From Arabidopsis thaliana (Eukaryota; Streptophyta; Magnoliopsida; Brassicales; Brassicaceae), in assembly GCF_000001735.4 (NCBI RefSeq), contig NC_003071.7:9355151-9419150 (forward strand): a DNA stretch of 64,000 nucleotides, in the 5' to 3' direction. Positions 43,884 through 57,600 of the stretch are shown here, in pieces. Under the pieces are notes generated by a model. That model made no database searches, was not told the DNA's origin, and saw nothing but the letters and a program-made list of their open reading frames with translations. Each line of letters starts with the position of its first letter. The first letter of the stretch is position 1. Both the position numbers and the translations under genes were made by a program.

Positions 43884-45255
43884 AATAATGACTAAAAATT
43901 AGCTTTCATGTATGACTTAAGTCAATTAACATATGCTTTTGAGTTACGGCGGTTATATGGTTATGATTGCTTAATGTACAAATTATAATAAATCTATAAT
44001 TAATTTTATAAGTTTGTTTCCTTGAAGAGTAGCTTACGAACTAAGAGTTTGGATCCAATAAACAGAGAGCAGGGGACAATTTGTCCCTAGTTGACCCTAA
44101 AGGCCACACAAAACGAAACAACCAAACACTTCTACTGTCTTAATCTCTAGATTATTGTATTTAGAAAATAGCTAAAATATTAAAATAAAAGAAGTGGAAA
44201 AGGTGAAAAAACAAAACCGAAGTGGAAAACAAAAAATATCATATAATAATTATAAAAACTTTCAACCAAACAATAAATTAAACAACGATGAATGGAATGT
44301 CATTTCTGTCACATTATATTTTATATAACGGTTAGAAATAGCTCAATATACTAATATAGTATCAAGAATTTCACATTTACTTATTGATATTCATCTTAAT
44401 TTGAAGATGCATTTCTTTTCTATAATAAAAGAAAACATGACTGAAATCTAGATTATATTCCGCAAGATTTGTGAAAATCGAGATTTTTGCCATAGAAATG
44501 ACCTAATAATCAACTATGATTGAAATCGCAGTAAGAGAAAAACAAAAAAAAACAATATTTAGTCCTCGATACCATGATGAATCAATTGAGTTGGAGATTA
44601 TACTGAAATACTGAAGTAAATCGAACAAACCTTATAAAGGCATAAAGCATTGGACGAATTAATTAATCATGCATGTTCTTGAAGGATAAGCATTGCTTTA
44701 ACAAACCGAAATGAAAGGCACCAAGTTAATTAATTCAGAGCGATCGCCTTCAATTCTTTATCAACATAAAGAGAGAAAATAAAACATAAACACTTTAACA
44801 AACATAAATCTGAATCCACACATGCACCAATATAAATTAAAGTCAATGCATCAAACATTTCTCTAAAGATTATGTGTACCAGCACCGTTTAGCACTAACA
44901 CACACTTAAATAAATTATCATCTACATAATCATATAAACATGTCTGTTTTATATATGCGTTTTCAACACATAGATTTGTGAATGTAAAAACTAATTTAGA
45001 CAAATTACACATATAACATAAACTTGCTTTACCTACCACGATTTCTTTATATATATTTTGTGAAATTTTGTAACATTAGTTGATAGACTAAAACAATTGT
45101 ATATATATATTTCTATTTTGTAATATAACTAATTAAAAAAAAAGTCAAAATATATAATATTGTATCATATATGGTGGGAGATTCGTGGCCAATATAAGTG
45201 GTTATTATCTGACTTATCCTTCCCCTTCCCTAATTTTTTATAGTTAACATTTATG

Positions 45256-45304
45256 AAATGTGGTATATATATTTTACTTGTTTTTTCAACAAATGTGGTA
45301 TATA
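45256..45304. repeat. 14-bp direct repeat flanking T-rich filler
   Basis: AAATGTGGTATATA at 45256-45269 and 45291-45304, separated by tattttacttgttttttcaa and c. Confidence 0.7.
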
Positions 45305-45443
45305 GCTTAAACCTTTTGTTTATGTCGTTTGTCCTTTAATTGAATTAACAATGCATTTTTACTTTTTATAGTATATATAGCTTACCCATTCGAAACCCAA
45401 GTTAATTGCCAGCTATGTTTGTACTCGTAAAAGGCATTAGACA

Positions 45444-45521
45444 TATGACTACTAGTCTACCACAACTGTTGATTTTGGAAATGGATATTAAAATTGTAGG
45501 ATTGGTAGACTGGTAGTCATA
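45444..45521. repeat. 19-bp inverted repeat with 40-nt loop
   Basis: TATGACTACTAGTCTACCA (45444-45462) pairs with TGGTAGACTGGTAGTCATA (45503-45521) with one mismatch. It may be a small foldback element. Confidence 0.75.
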
Positions 45522-45978
45522 AATTCATGGTTGGTCCTTTTTTGTTTCATTGTTCCATTAGCTAAAAGCTTCATACCAATAGTAACAATATTGAAGTTTT
45601 TACTAATGTATGCTTCATCCTATTCTTCGACGCTTTGCTTGCCAAAATATTGGTATGCATAGTCTGATCCGCAACGTATGAACCAATCATTTTAGTCCTT
45701 TTAATCAGTAGATCTTTAGTTTGTTCCACTAACAATGCAGTGTCAACTTTATTGTGAGTGTTCTCTGCGCCTTGAACCAACACAATCCTACGATCTTGTG
45801 GTAAGACCTTCCGAATCTAGCAGTGCATAACACTTTTTCTATAATATATACGATTCATACTAGCAGTGCATAACACTTAAGCTAATGTTCCAAACTCCTC
45901 TTTAATTTTCTTGATTGGAGTTAGATGTAAATATATAAAAACACAAGTATATTGGAGACTGATTCGATATACATAAAC

Positions 45979-46030
45979 AACTAGTAATATGGTTCATTAC
46001 CCAAAAAAAAAGAAACTGGTAATATGATTC
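45979..46030. repeat. 17-bp direct repeat flanking an A-tract filler
   Basis: AACTAGTAATATGGTTC (45979-45995) and AACTGGTAATATGATTC (46014-46030) flank attacccaaaaaaaaaga. The filler is TACCC followed by an A tract, the complement of the T-tract-GGT type. Confidence 0.65.
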
Positions 46031-46517
46031 CAAATCATAATATATACACTATCGTTCGTCCCATACGTACGAATCACATAGTATATAGTCATAGATATCG
46101 CGTTGGTCGGACTCGGACACTCAATGGTCGGTAAATTTTAAACTATACAGAAATGATGACAACTTTAATTAGCATAGTAGCTAAAAAAAACAGAGCAAAT
46201 GTTAACAGTTATATAATATAGTTGCATAAGGCCTTACGAGCCGACCTTAAAGCGAAGGCCACCATATGTAGATAATGCCTCCTTTCTAGTTCGATTATTA
46301 TTTATATGTATTTTAGTTATTACCCACTTGTTTCACTATATATGAACTAAAAATACTGAATAATTCTTTAACAAAAAAACAAAGCTATTTATAATTAGTT
46401 ACGCTAACAATTTAATTTTTAAACGTGATGAAATATTTGTCTAACTCACGAATAAATACATTATCATAAGCGACTAAACATGCATTCTTGTTTTAAAAAA
46501 CAAAAAGTAAACCAACT

Positions 46518-46564
46518 TGTACCTTAATAATATTTATATTTTTGGTGTGTACCTTAATAATATT
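46518..46564. repeat. 17-bp direct repeat flanking a T-GG filler
   Basis: TGTACCTTAATAATATT at 46518-46534 and 46548-46564, separated by tatatttttggtg. Confidence 0.75.
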
Positions 46565-47236
46565 GATTAATACCCTTTAATATTAATGTCCTTTTAAAAA
46601 ATTGATTATTGTCGCTACCGTGTTATTACTTTTTATTTGCGTCCGAATGATTCATTATATTACACAAACATGGAATACAAAATAGAATGCGGTTTTGAAA
46701 CATTAAACTGATTAGAGTCGAAACTCTTTCGAAAACTAAGCCGGCGAAAGATAAAAATATCTCCAGAAAACTACACCAAATAAGGAAAGGAAACTAGAAA
46801 CAAATATCTCTTGTCTTCTTAATTTTCTTTGTTTTTTTTAAAAAAATATTATAAATGTTTAAATGCATAATATTTTTTTTCTTGTGCTCTTAACGTAAGA
46901 AAATAATAATAAATGTTGTTATCACTGTATAAATATAACCAACAAAAAAAAGGTAAAACAAAATGTTGATGAAATTCATGTGTCAGACTGATGCCCTTTT
47001 TAACACGTAGAACGTGGGTGTTAAATGTCGTTAATTATCATGGAAGCATCAAATGTTATACTTATACACAAGAAGAAACTGAAGAACAAAAAATAAAGAG
47101 AAAAAGAAACTAAAGAACTATCTTAAAATGATACATATGTTTTTCAATTGCTTGCGAGTTTCAAGGTTAGTAGGATTGTTTTTCTGGTATTCGAATTTTT
47201 TAGGATGTAAAAGTTTACATATACACTAGCTAAAAC

Positions 47237-47886
47237 GCTGATATTAGGGCTGGGCACAAGTACTCGTTACTCGTCCTATACTCGCTACTTGGCTCGTACT
47301 CGCTTTGAAAAAACAAGTACTCGTTATTAATAAGGCAAGTAACAAGTAGTATAATTTAGATACTTGCAAGTACAAGTTAAGTAACAAGTAATGAAAAAAA
47401 ATTAATACTCGACTCGTTTGACTTGTTACTCGTTATTATTTTACTATTTTATATACATATATTGTATTGTTTTAGCGTTACACATTTAAAAACTACATTA
47501 GAAATAAAGTAAATTTTAAACATGTAAAAAATATGATAAATAAAGTAATAAGTAATTTTAAGTAATTCGAAAGTGTTACTTGCAAGTAACTCTCAAATAC
47601 TTGCAAATAACTTGTAAGCAACTCGCAAGTAGCAAATAATAATTCGTAAATATTTGTAAATAACTCGCAATGAGCAAATAATAACTCACAAGTATGTATA
47701 AATAACTCGCAAGTAGCAAGTAACATGACAAGGCAATCATATTTTAGCAAGTACTTGTAATTACAAGTACTCGTTTTTAACAAGCCAAATACAAATAGTT
47801 ATTTTGATTATTCGTACAAGGCAAGTCGAGTAACAAGTATCCCTAAATTAGCAAGTACTCGCCTTGCGCCCACCCCTAGCTGATAT
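47237..47886. mobile_element. hAT-type MITE with 8-bp target site duplication
   Basis: GCTGATAT at 47237-47244 and 47879-47886 is a perfect 8-bp target duplication. The element between (47245-47878, 634 bp) starts TAGGGCTGGGC and ends GCCCACCCCTA, terminal inverted repeats with one mismatch in 11 and of the hAT type. The interior is a large imperfect palindrome of ACTCG, CAAGT and AGTAAC words. No transposase is encoded; the ORFs inside are products of the repeat. It is therefore non-autonomous. Confidence 0.92.
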
Positions 47887-48211
47887 TGTCCATAAAAATA
47901 TCAGTGCAATAGTTTTTTAACTATTTTAAATTCGGCGAAATGGGTCAAAGTCAGACAATGAATCGATTAAAGTTAAGGAAAATAAAAAAATTCAAGGGAT
48001 AAAGAGAATGAGCATGGAGAAGCATAATGATGAGAATGGAATCATATCCAACGGCCATAAAGCATAAGTCCTTTCTCTATAAATTACGACAACTTCTCTT
48101 CATCATTATAACCAAACTCATCCTTCACTTCATTATTCCTTTAACCACACATTCTCTTTGTTCATTATAATAATCAAATTAACTAACATATAATCGAACT
48201 ATAATCACAAA
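47887..48211 (+). promoter_or_regulatory. Promoter and leader of a small-protein gene
   Basis: Follows the MITE. CTATAAATTA at about 48077 is a TATA candidate about 135 bp before the ATG at 48212, with a CA/CT-rich leader after it. The MITE sits only about 330 bp from the ATG. Confidence 0.4.
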
Positions 48212-48394
48212 ATGTCTTCGATGGGAGCAAACTATGCACAACTTCAAGTCATGCAGAAGAAGCAGAAGGAGAAGATGATGAAAAAGAAGTTGGAGAAGAG
48301 AAGAGATGGCGGTGTTGACGGTGAAGAAGGAGGTGGCGTTTCTTCCGCCGGTAATAGAGTATTTCCGGTCAAGTCTTCTCCGTTGTCGACTTAA
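48212..48394 (+). CDS. Small basic unknown protein, 60 aa
   Basis: An intronless ORF. It starts MSSMGANYAQLQVMQKKQKE, continues with a strongly basic helix (KMMKKKLEKRRD), a Gly/Glu patch and the end FPVKSSPLST. No signal peptide or membrane segment. The Gln/Lys/Met-rich N-terminal helix with a conserved YAQLQVMQ look and Ser-rich end fits small plant proteins annotated as unknown; I recall At2g22122. TATA box, leader and Kozak-like context (aaaATGTCT) support a real gene. Its function is unknown. Confidence 0.65.
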   Translation: MSSMGANYAQLQVMQKKQKEKMMKKKLEKRRDGGVDGEEGGGVSSAGNRVFPVKSSPLST

Positions 48395-50850
48395 GAAAAA
48401 GTAGAAAGACAAGAGTGAATTATGAAGTGTGAGATATTTTCTTCTATTTTCAGTTGACTTTATGTGTCTCTATGTCACTATGTGTGATGTGATGCGATGT
48501 GATATACAAGTGGTCGTCTTTTGTATCAAGTTACGTAATTTGTGTTCTTTTTTTTTTTTTTTCAATGTCGATTGTATTAAAAAAAACTTTGTATATTTTC
48601 GTAGATTTCAATCAACATGTAAGATATATCTCTATTGACAATCTATTTTGAAGTTTTTAATTTTTGAATTTCGCCAAAACGTTTACCAAATTTGTGAGAC
48701 TTGCATAAAACACGAGTGGTCTATTCAGCCTATAAATTAGTTGAATGCTACAAGCCTACAAGCTTAAAATAAATCGAAAATTTTATATATTAATTAAAAC
48801 TTATAATTTGTTTAGTTCTGTTTTCTTTCTCAGTGACTGTTGATTTTATATATAATTGTGTCTGACCTAAATTGTATTGCGTATGATTGAAACTTGTATG
48901 ATTTGTAGAAAAGAGAGAGAGGAGGAGTGTCTATATGTTTTTATTTCTTTTTGTCTTGGATCCATTACCATATCTATAGGTCTCAGATTCTATGTTTACA
49001 ACCTAAACTGTTTTCATTATCTATGAAATATTTACAATTTAGCAAAAAAAACAATGACAATCTACTCATCAAGAGGACTAGATGATGACTTTCAAATCTT
49101 TTTTTTTTGGTTTTTTTTTTTTTTGGCAAAGATGACTTTCAAATCTTTGCAAACAAAATCAAAATGTAAAAAATGAGAGAGAGAAACCAAAAATAATAAT
49201 GAGAAAATAGTCTATTAAGAAAAGATGTACGTAAGAATTAAGTTAAAATGTAACACTAAAATAAAAGAAAAAATCAAATGTATGATAAGACCCTCATCAA
49301 ACCATTATATTGAAGTAAATTATATATGTATGAAAATGAAATATCAAAGAGTTCTTTTACTCTCACTTATGACACGCTAAATTAAAACCACTAAAAACCA
49401 TAATATTAATTTCACGGCTACAAGTTGATGCTTCCTCAAACTTACTACGTTCCAATGCCGGGCACTGATTAAATATGGACTTCACATCTTTTTTTTTTTT
49501 TTTAGATATTCATTTCCAAACGGTCTATTGACAGATGGGCTAAGAATTTCACGGGTTACAAAAAAGTGGTCCAAATCGGAACATAATAGAAACAAGATCA
49601 GTAAAACGACGGTTCACCGGCCGGAGACGCAGCCTTCACCTTCTATATCCGATGCAAATTTAACATATTTCGAACGAATCTATGAGATCTATATGAGAAT
49701 TTTGCTTCTTGGGTTTTATACGGTTCGGGAAAGTGGATGTATCAAGTTGTGACAAGAAGCATCAAAGAATATGACTTTGTCCAGTCATTTTTATGGTATA
49801 GTGATGATCGTCAATGATCATAATTGGCTAGGAAGAAAGAGCACATGTGCATTCATATGATTATCATAATTGTGCATATCATATGCTTTTATGGGCATAG
49901 TTGTCGATAGAAACAAAACATGCGTCGAGGAAAAAACAAAAGAATAGTTAAAACTTAGAATCTTTGATTCTCATGAGCCATGAGGCCATGTGCTTTTTCT
50001 CTCCCACGTTATATGTTTTACCATCCTTATAATTTGCTCCCCCGACTTCTCTCACTTTCAGACGAAAAGAACTGCTGTCGCGATTTTTGAACAATTATGG
50101 AAAATAATTTAGATGTGAAGGAAGCCGTAAAAATAGTTATTATACTTTTTGTCCATATATATAGAATTCGTGATGATTATGTTGTGGATGACAATTGGTG
50201 GTAGATAGAAACCTTTACTATCGCCATTGTTATGGGCTAATTAATCAAGTTTGGTAACAAATCAACATAATAGGACCAATAACAACAACTACTGCAGATC
50301 TTACTATTATTCTTTTTATTAATTCATCAGTATATTTTATTATTTTTTCTTGATTGTTTATCCGATTGATCTTGTAAGAGATAACTTTTGATTATTACAT
50401 AACTTACTTCAACATGTTAAATGACACAATAAAATAGACAATTTATTTTTGATATCCTTTTGAAAAATATTAAATAAATATTTGTAATGACTGTGTTGCA
50501 CTAAAAAATCGAGATAACCCCATGAGTGATAATTTGGTAACATAATCTAAACTTAGAGACAATTAACTAATTAAGTTATTATCTGAGAAATAAATTAGAC
50601 AATATTTTTATTCGTGTGTGTAATTTTTGTGGTATAATATTTTTTCTTATATTGTTTCAATTCTACGGATGTTTTGGATAAAAAGGTTAATCAAATTTAT
50701 AAAATGTAAAATTTTGCTTGAACAAATGAACCAAAATGTTTACTAATTGGCTAATTGCTGGAAAAAAACAGTTATATAATTTTTGTTAACAAAAAAAATG
50801 TTTGATGTAAATAATTAATTCACAGCTAAAAGTCAATTTCCTCATTTATT
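48395..50850. other. AT-rich intergenic region upstream of CSI1
   Basis: About 2.5 kb with no supported gene. A 74-codon + ORF at 49528-49752 has no recognisable domain. A direct-repeat/T-tract structure lies at 49084-49148 and another T tract at 49490-49505. Confidence 0.5.
49084..49148. repeat. 18-bp direct repeat flanking T-tract filler
   Basis: GATGACTTTCAAATCTTT at 49084-49101 and 49131-49148. The filler is a T run, GG, a longer T run and GGCAAA. Confidence 0.75.
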
Positions 50851-51642
50851 TTTGATTAAAGAAAGTAATAAAAAACAATTAAGTATACCATTCGCTGTAC
50901 AAGAGTCGTTTAGTTCTGTCGGCTCGACAACCGACTCAAGCCGGCTCGAGTCGCTAAGTGAATCCACTCGCTGTCTGTCGGTGGACAAAGCCGGCTCCAA
51001 TCTGATCACTCTCTCTCACCAGCACACACACAGCTCTCTCTCTTCCCTCTCTCTCTCCCCCGCTTTATACTTTGTTGAGTCAAAATCACAGACGAAGAAG
51101 AAGAAGAAACCTCTCTCTCACTCCTCTCTCCTTTCTCTCGTCTTATTCGCTTCTCTTCTACGTAACAGATTGTTCATCTTCTTCTCCTTGTTGCATTGAG
51201 GTGAGTTCAATTTGATCTATCAATGTCTAAATGCATGCTTTTTGAATTATCGGATCTCTTGTGTTTGATTTCATTGATAGAGATCCAATTATGATCTAGA
51301 TCTGAAGAATCCTGTTTTTTGAGTTCCTATTGGTTAAAAAGTTTCCTCATTTAGCTTTAGTTCGAATCTGGAATGTTAAACGATTCGGATCGAGATTTAG
51401 CAGTAGTAGAATTCAGTTAGGTAGAGTGATATTTTTATACTATTAGTCTTCAATTATAATATAATTGCATTGAGCTTTTCCTACTTCACTGTATCGTTTT
51501 CTATTGTAAAGATTGATCCTTTTTATATATTATGCAGGGGGTGTTGTTGATGTTCTGACGATCTGATTTGAGTAGATCTGGGTAGGGGGCAAGGTCTCTG
51601 GGTCTACTTTTGATTTGAGAATTTTTTAAGTGAAGTGAAGAT
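50851..51642 (+). promoter_or_regulatory. CSI1 promoter, CT-rich leader and 5' UTR intron
   Basis: A GC-richer segment at 50900-51000 (ggctcgacaaccgactcaag, ccggctcgag) precedes CT/CA microsatellite-like runs at 51005-51060, the TATA candidate ctttatactt at about 51063, and more CTCTCT leader. A 5' UTR intron fits from 51201 (GAG/GTGAGT) to 51537 (TTATGCAG). TC-rich leaders are usual for highly expressed Arabidopsis genes. Confidence 0.6.
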
Positions 51643-54600
51643 ATGACAAGTGCTCTTGGATGGAGATTTCCTTCCACTAATGGAAATGGCCTTGCCCCAA
51701 GTGACACGGTAATAATTACTTGATTCAGTATTAACATTCATCACACGGGTTTATGGAAAAGCTTGTTTAGTTGATATACTGCAATCTTTCTGAGTTGCAA
51801 AGTCAGATCTGGTGTATTAGCAGGATGATTAAGCTGATATGTCCCTTGCATTTTGAATCTGATTTGAAAAAAGTACTTGAGCTAAGTCCATTGTTAATTA
51901 ATGGCTTTGTACCAGTCAGTTATATCTGATAGAGTGTCATGATAAAGGTTATAGTTTTTCCATTGCATAGGAGCGAAAAGGTCTTGTTGCTCTTTTAACT
52001 TATTTTCTGTTGTTTGGTCTTGATTGCAGGAGAGAAATGGGGATATGAAGATGCATGATTCAGAGCCCCCAACTCCACATTCAACCACAAAGATGAGTTT
52101 GAGGTAACGCATATATGTATTTGGTACTGCATGGGAGCTAATCATCGTGATAAAATTGAGGTTTTATCTGTATTTGTTGCACCACCATCTTGGTTTAACA
52201 ATGCCTGTGGAAATTAATATTATCTGGATTGGTTTCCTATGTTATCCTTTCAAATGAGACATTTTAAGCAGAAAGGCACACCTATTAGCGAATTAGTATC
52301 TAACTTTCCCCATCCCCTGCAGAGACCGGACAACCAGCATGGAAGATCCAGATGGGACATTAGCAAGTGTTGCCCAATGCATTGAGCAGCTGCGCCAAGG
52401 TTCATCATCTGCACAAGAAAGAGAATATTGTCTGAAGCAGTTACTGGACCTTATAGAAATGCGTGAGAATGCATTCAGTGCTGTCGGATCACACTCCCAA
52501 GCTGTGCCAGTACTTGTCTCTCTTCTCCGATCGGGATCAGTTGGAGTGAAGATACAAGCTGCAACCGTCTTGGGTTCACTCTGCAAGGAGAACGAACTTA
52601 GAGTTAAGGTGTTACTTGGGGGATGCATTCCTCCATTGCTTGGTCTTCTCAAGTCCAGTTCAGTCGAAGGGCAGATCGCTGCAGCAAAGACAATCTATGC
52701 TGTTTCTGAAGGTGGGGTTAAAGACCATGTTGGATCAAAAATATTTTCCACTGAGGGAGTTGTACCGGTTCTGTGGGACCAATTGCGCAGTGGAAATAAA
52801 AAAGGAGAGGTTGATGGTTTGTTAACTGGTGCACTTAAGAACCTTTCTAGTACCACAGAGGGATTTTGGTCTGAGACAATTCGAGCTGGGGGAGTGGATG
52901 TACTTGTGAAGCTGCTCACAAGCGGGCAGTCAAGTACACTATCTAATGTCTGCTTCCTTCTTGCGTGTATGATGATGGAAGACGCCTCTGTTTGTTCCAG
53001 TGTATTGACTGCAGACATTACAAAACAGCTTCTCAAATTATTAGGATCGGGTAATGAAGCCCCAGTGAGGGCAGAGGCTGCTGCTGCTCTCAAGTCGCTT
53101 TCTGCTCAATCTAAGGAAGCAAAGCGGGAAATCGCTAATTCTAATGGTATTCCTGTTTTAATAAATGCAACAATAGCTCCATCTAAAGAATTCATGCAAG
53201 GTGAATATGCGCAAGCATTACAAGAAAATGCAATGTGTGCCCTTGCTAATATTTCCGGTGGTTTGTCATATGTCATATCAAGCCTTGGTCAGAGCCTTGA
53301 ATCTTGCTCTTCGCCTGCTCAGACTGCCGACACCCTTGGGGCTTTAGCTTCAGCATTGATGATATATGATGGCAAGGCAGAAACTACAAGAGCATCAGAT
53401 CCATTGGTCGTTGAACAGACTCTGCTGAAGCAGTTTAAGCCTCGTCTACCATTCTTGGTGCAAGAACGTACAATTGAAGCACTTGCAAGTTTGTATGGGA
53501 ATTCCATACTCTCTGTCAAACTTTCCAACTCGGATGCAAAACGTTTGCTTGTTGGTCTAATAACGATGGCGGTGAATGAGGTTCAAGATGAGCTTGTAAA
53601 GGCTCTTCTGATGCTGTGTAACCATGAAGGTAGCCTGTGGCAAGCACTACAGGGCCGTGAAGGGATCCAATTGCTAATATCTCTTTTGGGTCTTTCATCC
53701 GAACAGCAGCAAGAATGTGCTGTTGCACTTCTTTGCCTTTTGTCTAACGAAAATGATGAAAGCAAGTGGGCCATCACTGCTGCTGGAGGTATACCTCCAC
53801 TTGTTCAAATTCTAGAGACTGGGTCGGCCAAAGCCAGGGAAGACTCTGCAACTATCCTTAGGAACTTGTGCAATCATAGCGAAGATATACGTGCTTGTGT
53901 TGAAAGTGCGGATGCTGTCCCTGCTCTCTTATGGCTACTAAAGAATGGTAGTCCAAATGGTAAAGAAATTGCCGCCAAGACATTGAATCATTTGATTCAT
54001 AAATCAGATACTGCAACTATCAGTCAGCTTACTGCTTTGCTGACCAGTGATCTACCTGAGTCTAAAATTTACGTTTTGGATGCATTGAAGAGTATGCTTT
54101 CTGTGGTCCCATTCAATGACATGCTACGTGAAGGCAGTGCTTCCAATGATGCTATTGAGACAATGATCAAGTTGATGAGCTCTGGTAAAGAAGAAACTCA
54201 AGCAAATTCAGCATCAGCTCTTGCAGCTATCTTCCAGAGCAGAAAGGATTTGCGTGAGAGTGCTCTAGCCCTCAAAACTCTCTTGTCGGCCATAAAACTG
54301 TTAAATGTGGATTCGGAGAGGATCCTTGTTGAGTCTTGCCGCTGCCTGGCTGCAATTTTACTTTCAATTAAGGAGAATCGCGATGTGGCCATTTCTGCCA
54401 GAGAAGCATTGCCTACCATAGTATCTCTAGCCAACTCTTCTGTTCTAGAAGTTGCTGAGCAAGGAATGTGCGCTTTGGCTAATCTTATATTGGACAGTGA
54501 AGTGTCAGAGAAGGTCATTGTCGAAGATATCATCTTGTCCGCCACTAGAATCTTACGTGAAGGTACAGTGTCTGGGAAGACACTTGCTGCTGCGGCAATT

Positions 54601-57600
54601 GCCCGCCTCCTTAGTCGTCGCCGAATTGATTCTGCATTGACAGATTCTGTGAACCGAGCTGGAACAGTGCTTACCTTAGTGTCTCTTCTAGAATCTGCCG
54701 ATGGAAGATCTGATGCAATATCAGAGGCCCTAGATGCGCTTGCTATATTCTCAAGGTCAGGAGCTAATGGAAATGTAAAACCAGCTTGGGCTGTTTTGGC
54801 TGAATCTCCCAACAGTATGGCCCCAATAGTCTCATCTATAGTGAGTGTTGCTAATCCTTCACTACAGGACAAAGCTATTGAAGTTTTGTCAAGACTTTGC
54901 CGAGATCAGCCTATTGTTTTGGGAAACATGGTCAACAATGCCAGAGATTGCGTGTCATCTATAGCTAAAAGGGTGATAAATACCAGGGACCCGAAAATAA
55001 AAATTGGTGGAGCTGCTATTATTATCTGTGCTGCCAAAGTTGACGACCAGAAGATGATAGAAAATCTGAATGAGACACAATTGTGTGCCAAATTCGTTCA
55101 AGCACTTGTGGGGATCCTAGATTCTGTGCAAGATCAGGAAAAGGATGAGAAAGATAAAATCTGCATATGCATTCATCCCAAAGAAAAGGAAGAAGATGAA
55201 GAAGAAGAGGCAACAGAAAATAGGGAGGGTTCCACGGGGGCAACAGTTATTTCTGGAGACAATTTAGCCATCTGGTTGCTCTCGGTTCTTTCTTGTCATG
55301 ATGAAAAGAGCAGAGCAGTAATATTGGAGTCAGAAGGCATTGAGTTGATTACTGACAGAATAGGCAACCGTTTTCTCCAGGTATTCAACTCTCTTATAGA
55401 TTAAAATCTTTGAGATCACAACTTATCAAAGTTTCAGAAGTATGGATAAAAAAAAACATATTATGAATCTGTGATAGCGTTTAACATTCTAACTCATTTT
55501 GGAATGCTAGGTTGTCGTTTATGTTGCTTTAATACCTTTTTTACATTTCAGGCTGATAATGGAGAAGATGCCAACATTTGGGTTTGTGCTTTATTGCTGG
55601 CCATACTTTTCCAAGACAGAGAAATCACTCGCGCACATGCAACAATGAAGGCTGTTCCAGTGCTCTCAAATCTTGTGAAGTCAGAGGAATACGCAGACAG
55701 ATATTTTGCAGCACAAGCTCTAGCTAGTCTTGTCTGTAACGGTAGTCGCGGAACTCTTCTATCTGTTGCAAACTCCGGTGCTGCGGCTGGGTTTATATCA
55801 TTGCTTGGTTGTTCTGATGATGACATAAAAGAACTTCTGCAGCTGTCGCAGGAGTTCACTTTAGTGCGGTACCCAGACCAGGTTGCCCTTGAAAGGCTTT
55901 TCCGAGTTGAAGATATTAGAGTTGGGGCTACTTCTCGAAAGGCGATTCCCTTACTAGTTGAACTTCTTAAACCAATTCCAGACCGCCCCGGTGCTCCTCT
56001 ACTTTCACTTAATCTTCTAACTCAGCTTGCTGGGGACTGTCCACAAAATATGATTGTCATGGTAGAGTCAGGTGCTCTTGAGGGTCTCTCGAAATATCTT
56101 TCCCTTGGACCTCAGGACGAGCAAGAGGAAGCTGCAACAGGTCTTTTAGGCATCTTATTTAGCAGTGCTGAAATTCGAAGGCATGAGTCAGCATTTGGCG
56201 CGGTCAGCCAACTTGTAGCTGTTTTGCGTCTAGGTGGAAGGGGGGCAAGGTACAGTGCCGCCAAGGCATTGGATAGTCTCTTTACTGCTGACCATATAAG
56301 AAATGCAGAGTCTTCTAGACAAGCTGTTCAGCCATTGGTAGAGATTCTCAACACTGGTTCAGAGAGGGAGCAGCATGCTGCTATTGCTGCACTTGTTAGG
56401 TTGTTGAGTGATAATCCATCACGGGCTCTGGCAGTTGCAGATGTGGAGATGAATGCGGTGGATGTTCTCTGCAGGATCCTTTCTTCAAACTATACGATGG
56501 AACTGAAGGGAGATGCTGCAGAGCTGTGTTATGTTCTGTTTGCAAATACAAGGATTAGATCTACAGTTGCTGCAGCGCGTTGTGTTGAGCCACTTGTCTC
56601 TCTTCTTGTGACTGAGTTCAGCCCTGCTCAGCATTCAGTTGTGCGTGCACTGGACAAGCTTGTCGACGATGAACAACTGGCTGAACTAGTTGCAGCTCAT
56701 GGCGCTGTGGTACCTCTTGTTGGCCTTCTCTATGGTAAAAACTATGTGCTTCATGAGGCTATATCCAGGGCTCTAGTAAAGTTGGGTAAGGACAGGCCTG
56801 CTTGTAAACTGGAAATGGTGAAAGCTGGAGTTATCGACTGCGTACTTGATATTCTCCACGAAGCTCCAGATTTTCTATGTGCTGCGTTTTCAGAACTGCT
56901 TCGAATCCTCACAAATAATGCTACTATTGCCAAGGGACAATCTGCTGCGAAAGTGGTGGAGCCACTTTTCCATTTGCTGACGAGGTTGGAGTTTGGAGCT
57001 GATGGACAGCACAGTGCTCTGCAAGTTCTGGTAAATATCTTAGAACATCCACAATGCCGCGCTGATTATACACTTACACCGCACCAAGTAATTGAGCCTT
57101 TAATTCCGCTACTGGAATCTCCATCCCCAGCAGTCCAGCAGTTGGCAGCTGAGCTTCTATCTCATCTTCTCTACGAGGAGCATCTGCAGAAAGATCCATT
57201 AACGCAACTTGCGATTGGTCCTCTAATCCATGTGCTGGGATCCGGCATACACCTATTACAGCAGAGAGCTGTGAAAGCTCTCGTCAGCATTGCTCTAACA
57301 TGGCCAAATGAAATAGCTAAAGAAGGTGGTGTGAGTGAGCTGTCAAAGGTGATACTGCAAGCTGATCCATCGCTCTCCAATGTGTTATGGGAGTCTGCAG
57401 CATCAATTTTGGTTATCATCTTGCAATTTAGCTCCGAATTTTACCTGGAAGTTCCTGTTGCTGTTCTTGTAAGACTGCTTCGTTCTGCATCTGAAAACAC
57501 CGTGGTTGGTGCACTTAACGCTCTTCTAGTGTTGGAAAGCGATGATGGAACCAGTGCAGAGTCCATGGCTGAAAGTGGTGCCATAGAAGCTCTGCTTGAT

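Larger units (their letters stand above)
43110..47236. other. Gene-poor AT-rich region
   Basis: About 4.1 kb with no supported gene. A 70-codon minus-strand ORF at 45571-45783 (reading NKVDTALLVEQTKDLLIKRT) is unrecognised and may be a gene or transposon relic. A GC-richer patch at about 46229-46262 (aaggccttacgagccgacc) resembles transposon-end sequence but I find no partner end. Hairpins and direct-repeat structures are listed separately. Confidence 0.45.

Noticed and set aside
47493-47783. 96-aa minus-strand ORF with repeated CELLFA units
   Set aside because: The repeats come from the ACTCG/CAAGT words of the hAT MITE and not from a protein.
49528-49752. 74-aa plus-strand ORF upstream of CSI1
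   Set aside because: Follows a T tract, no domain, no leader or splice context.
54198-54872. 224-aa ORF antisense to CSI1
   Set aside because: It lies within the CSI1 armadillo coding exon, has no domain, and has its codon pattern set by the sense strand.
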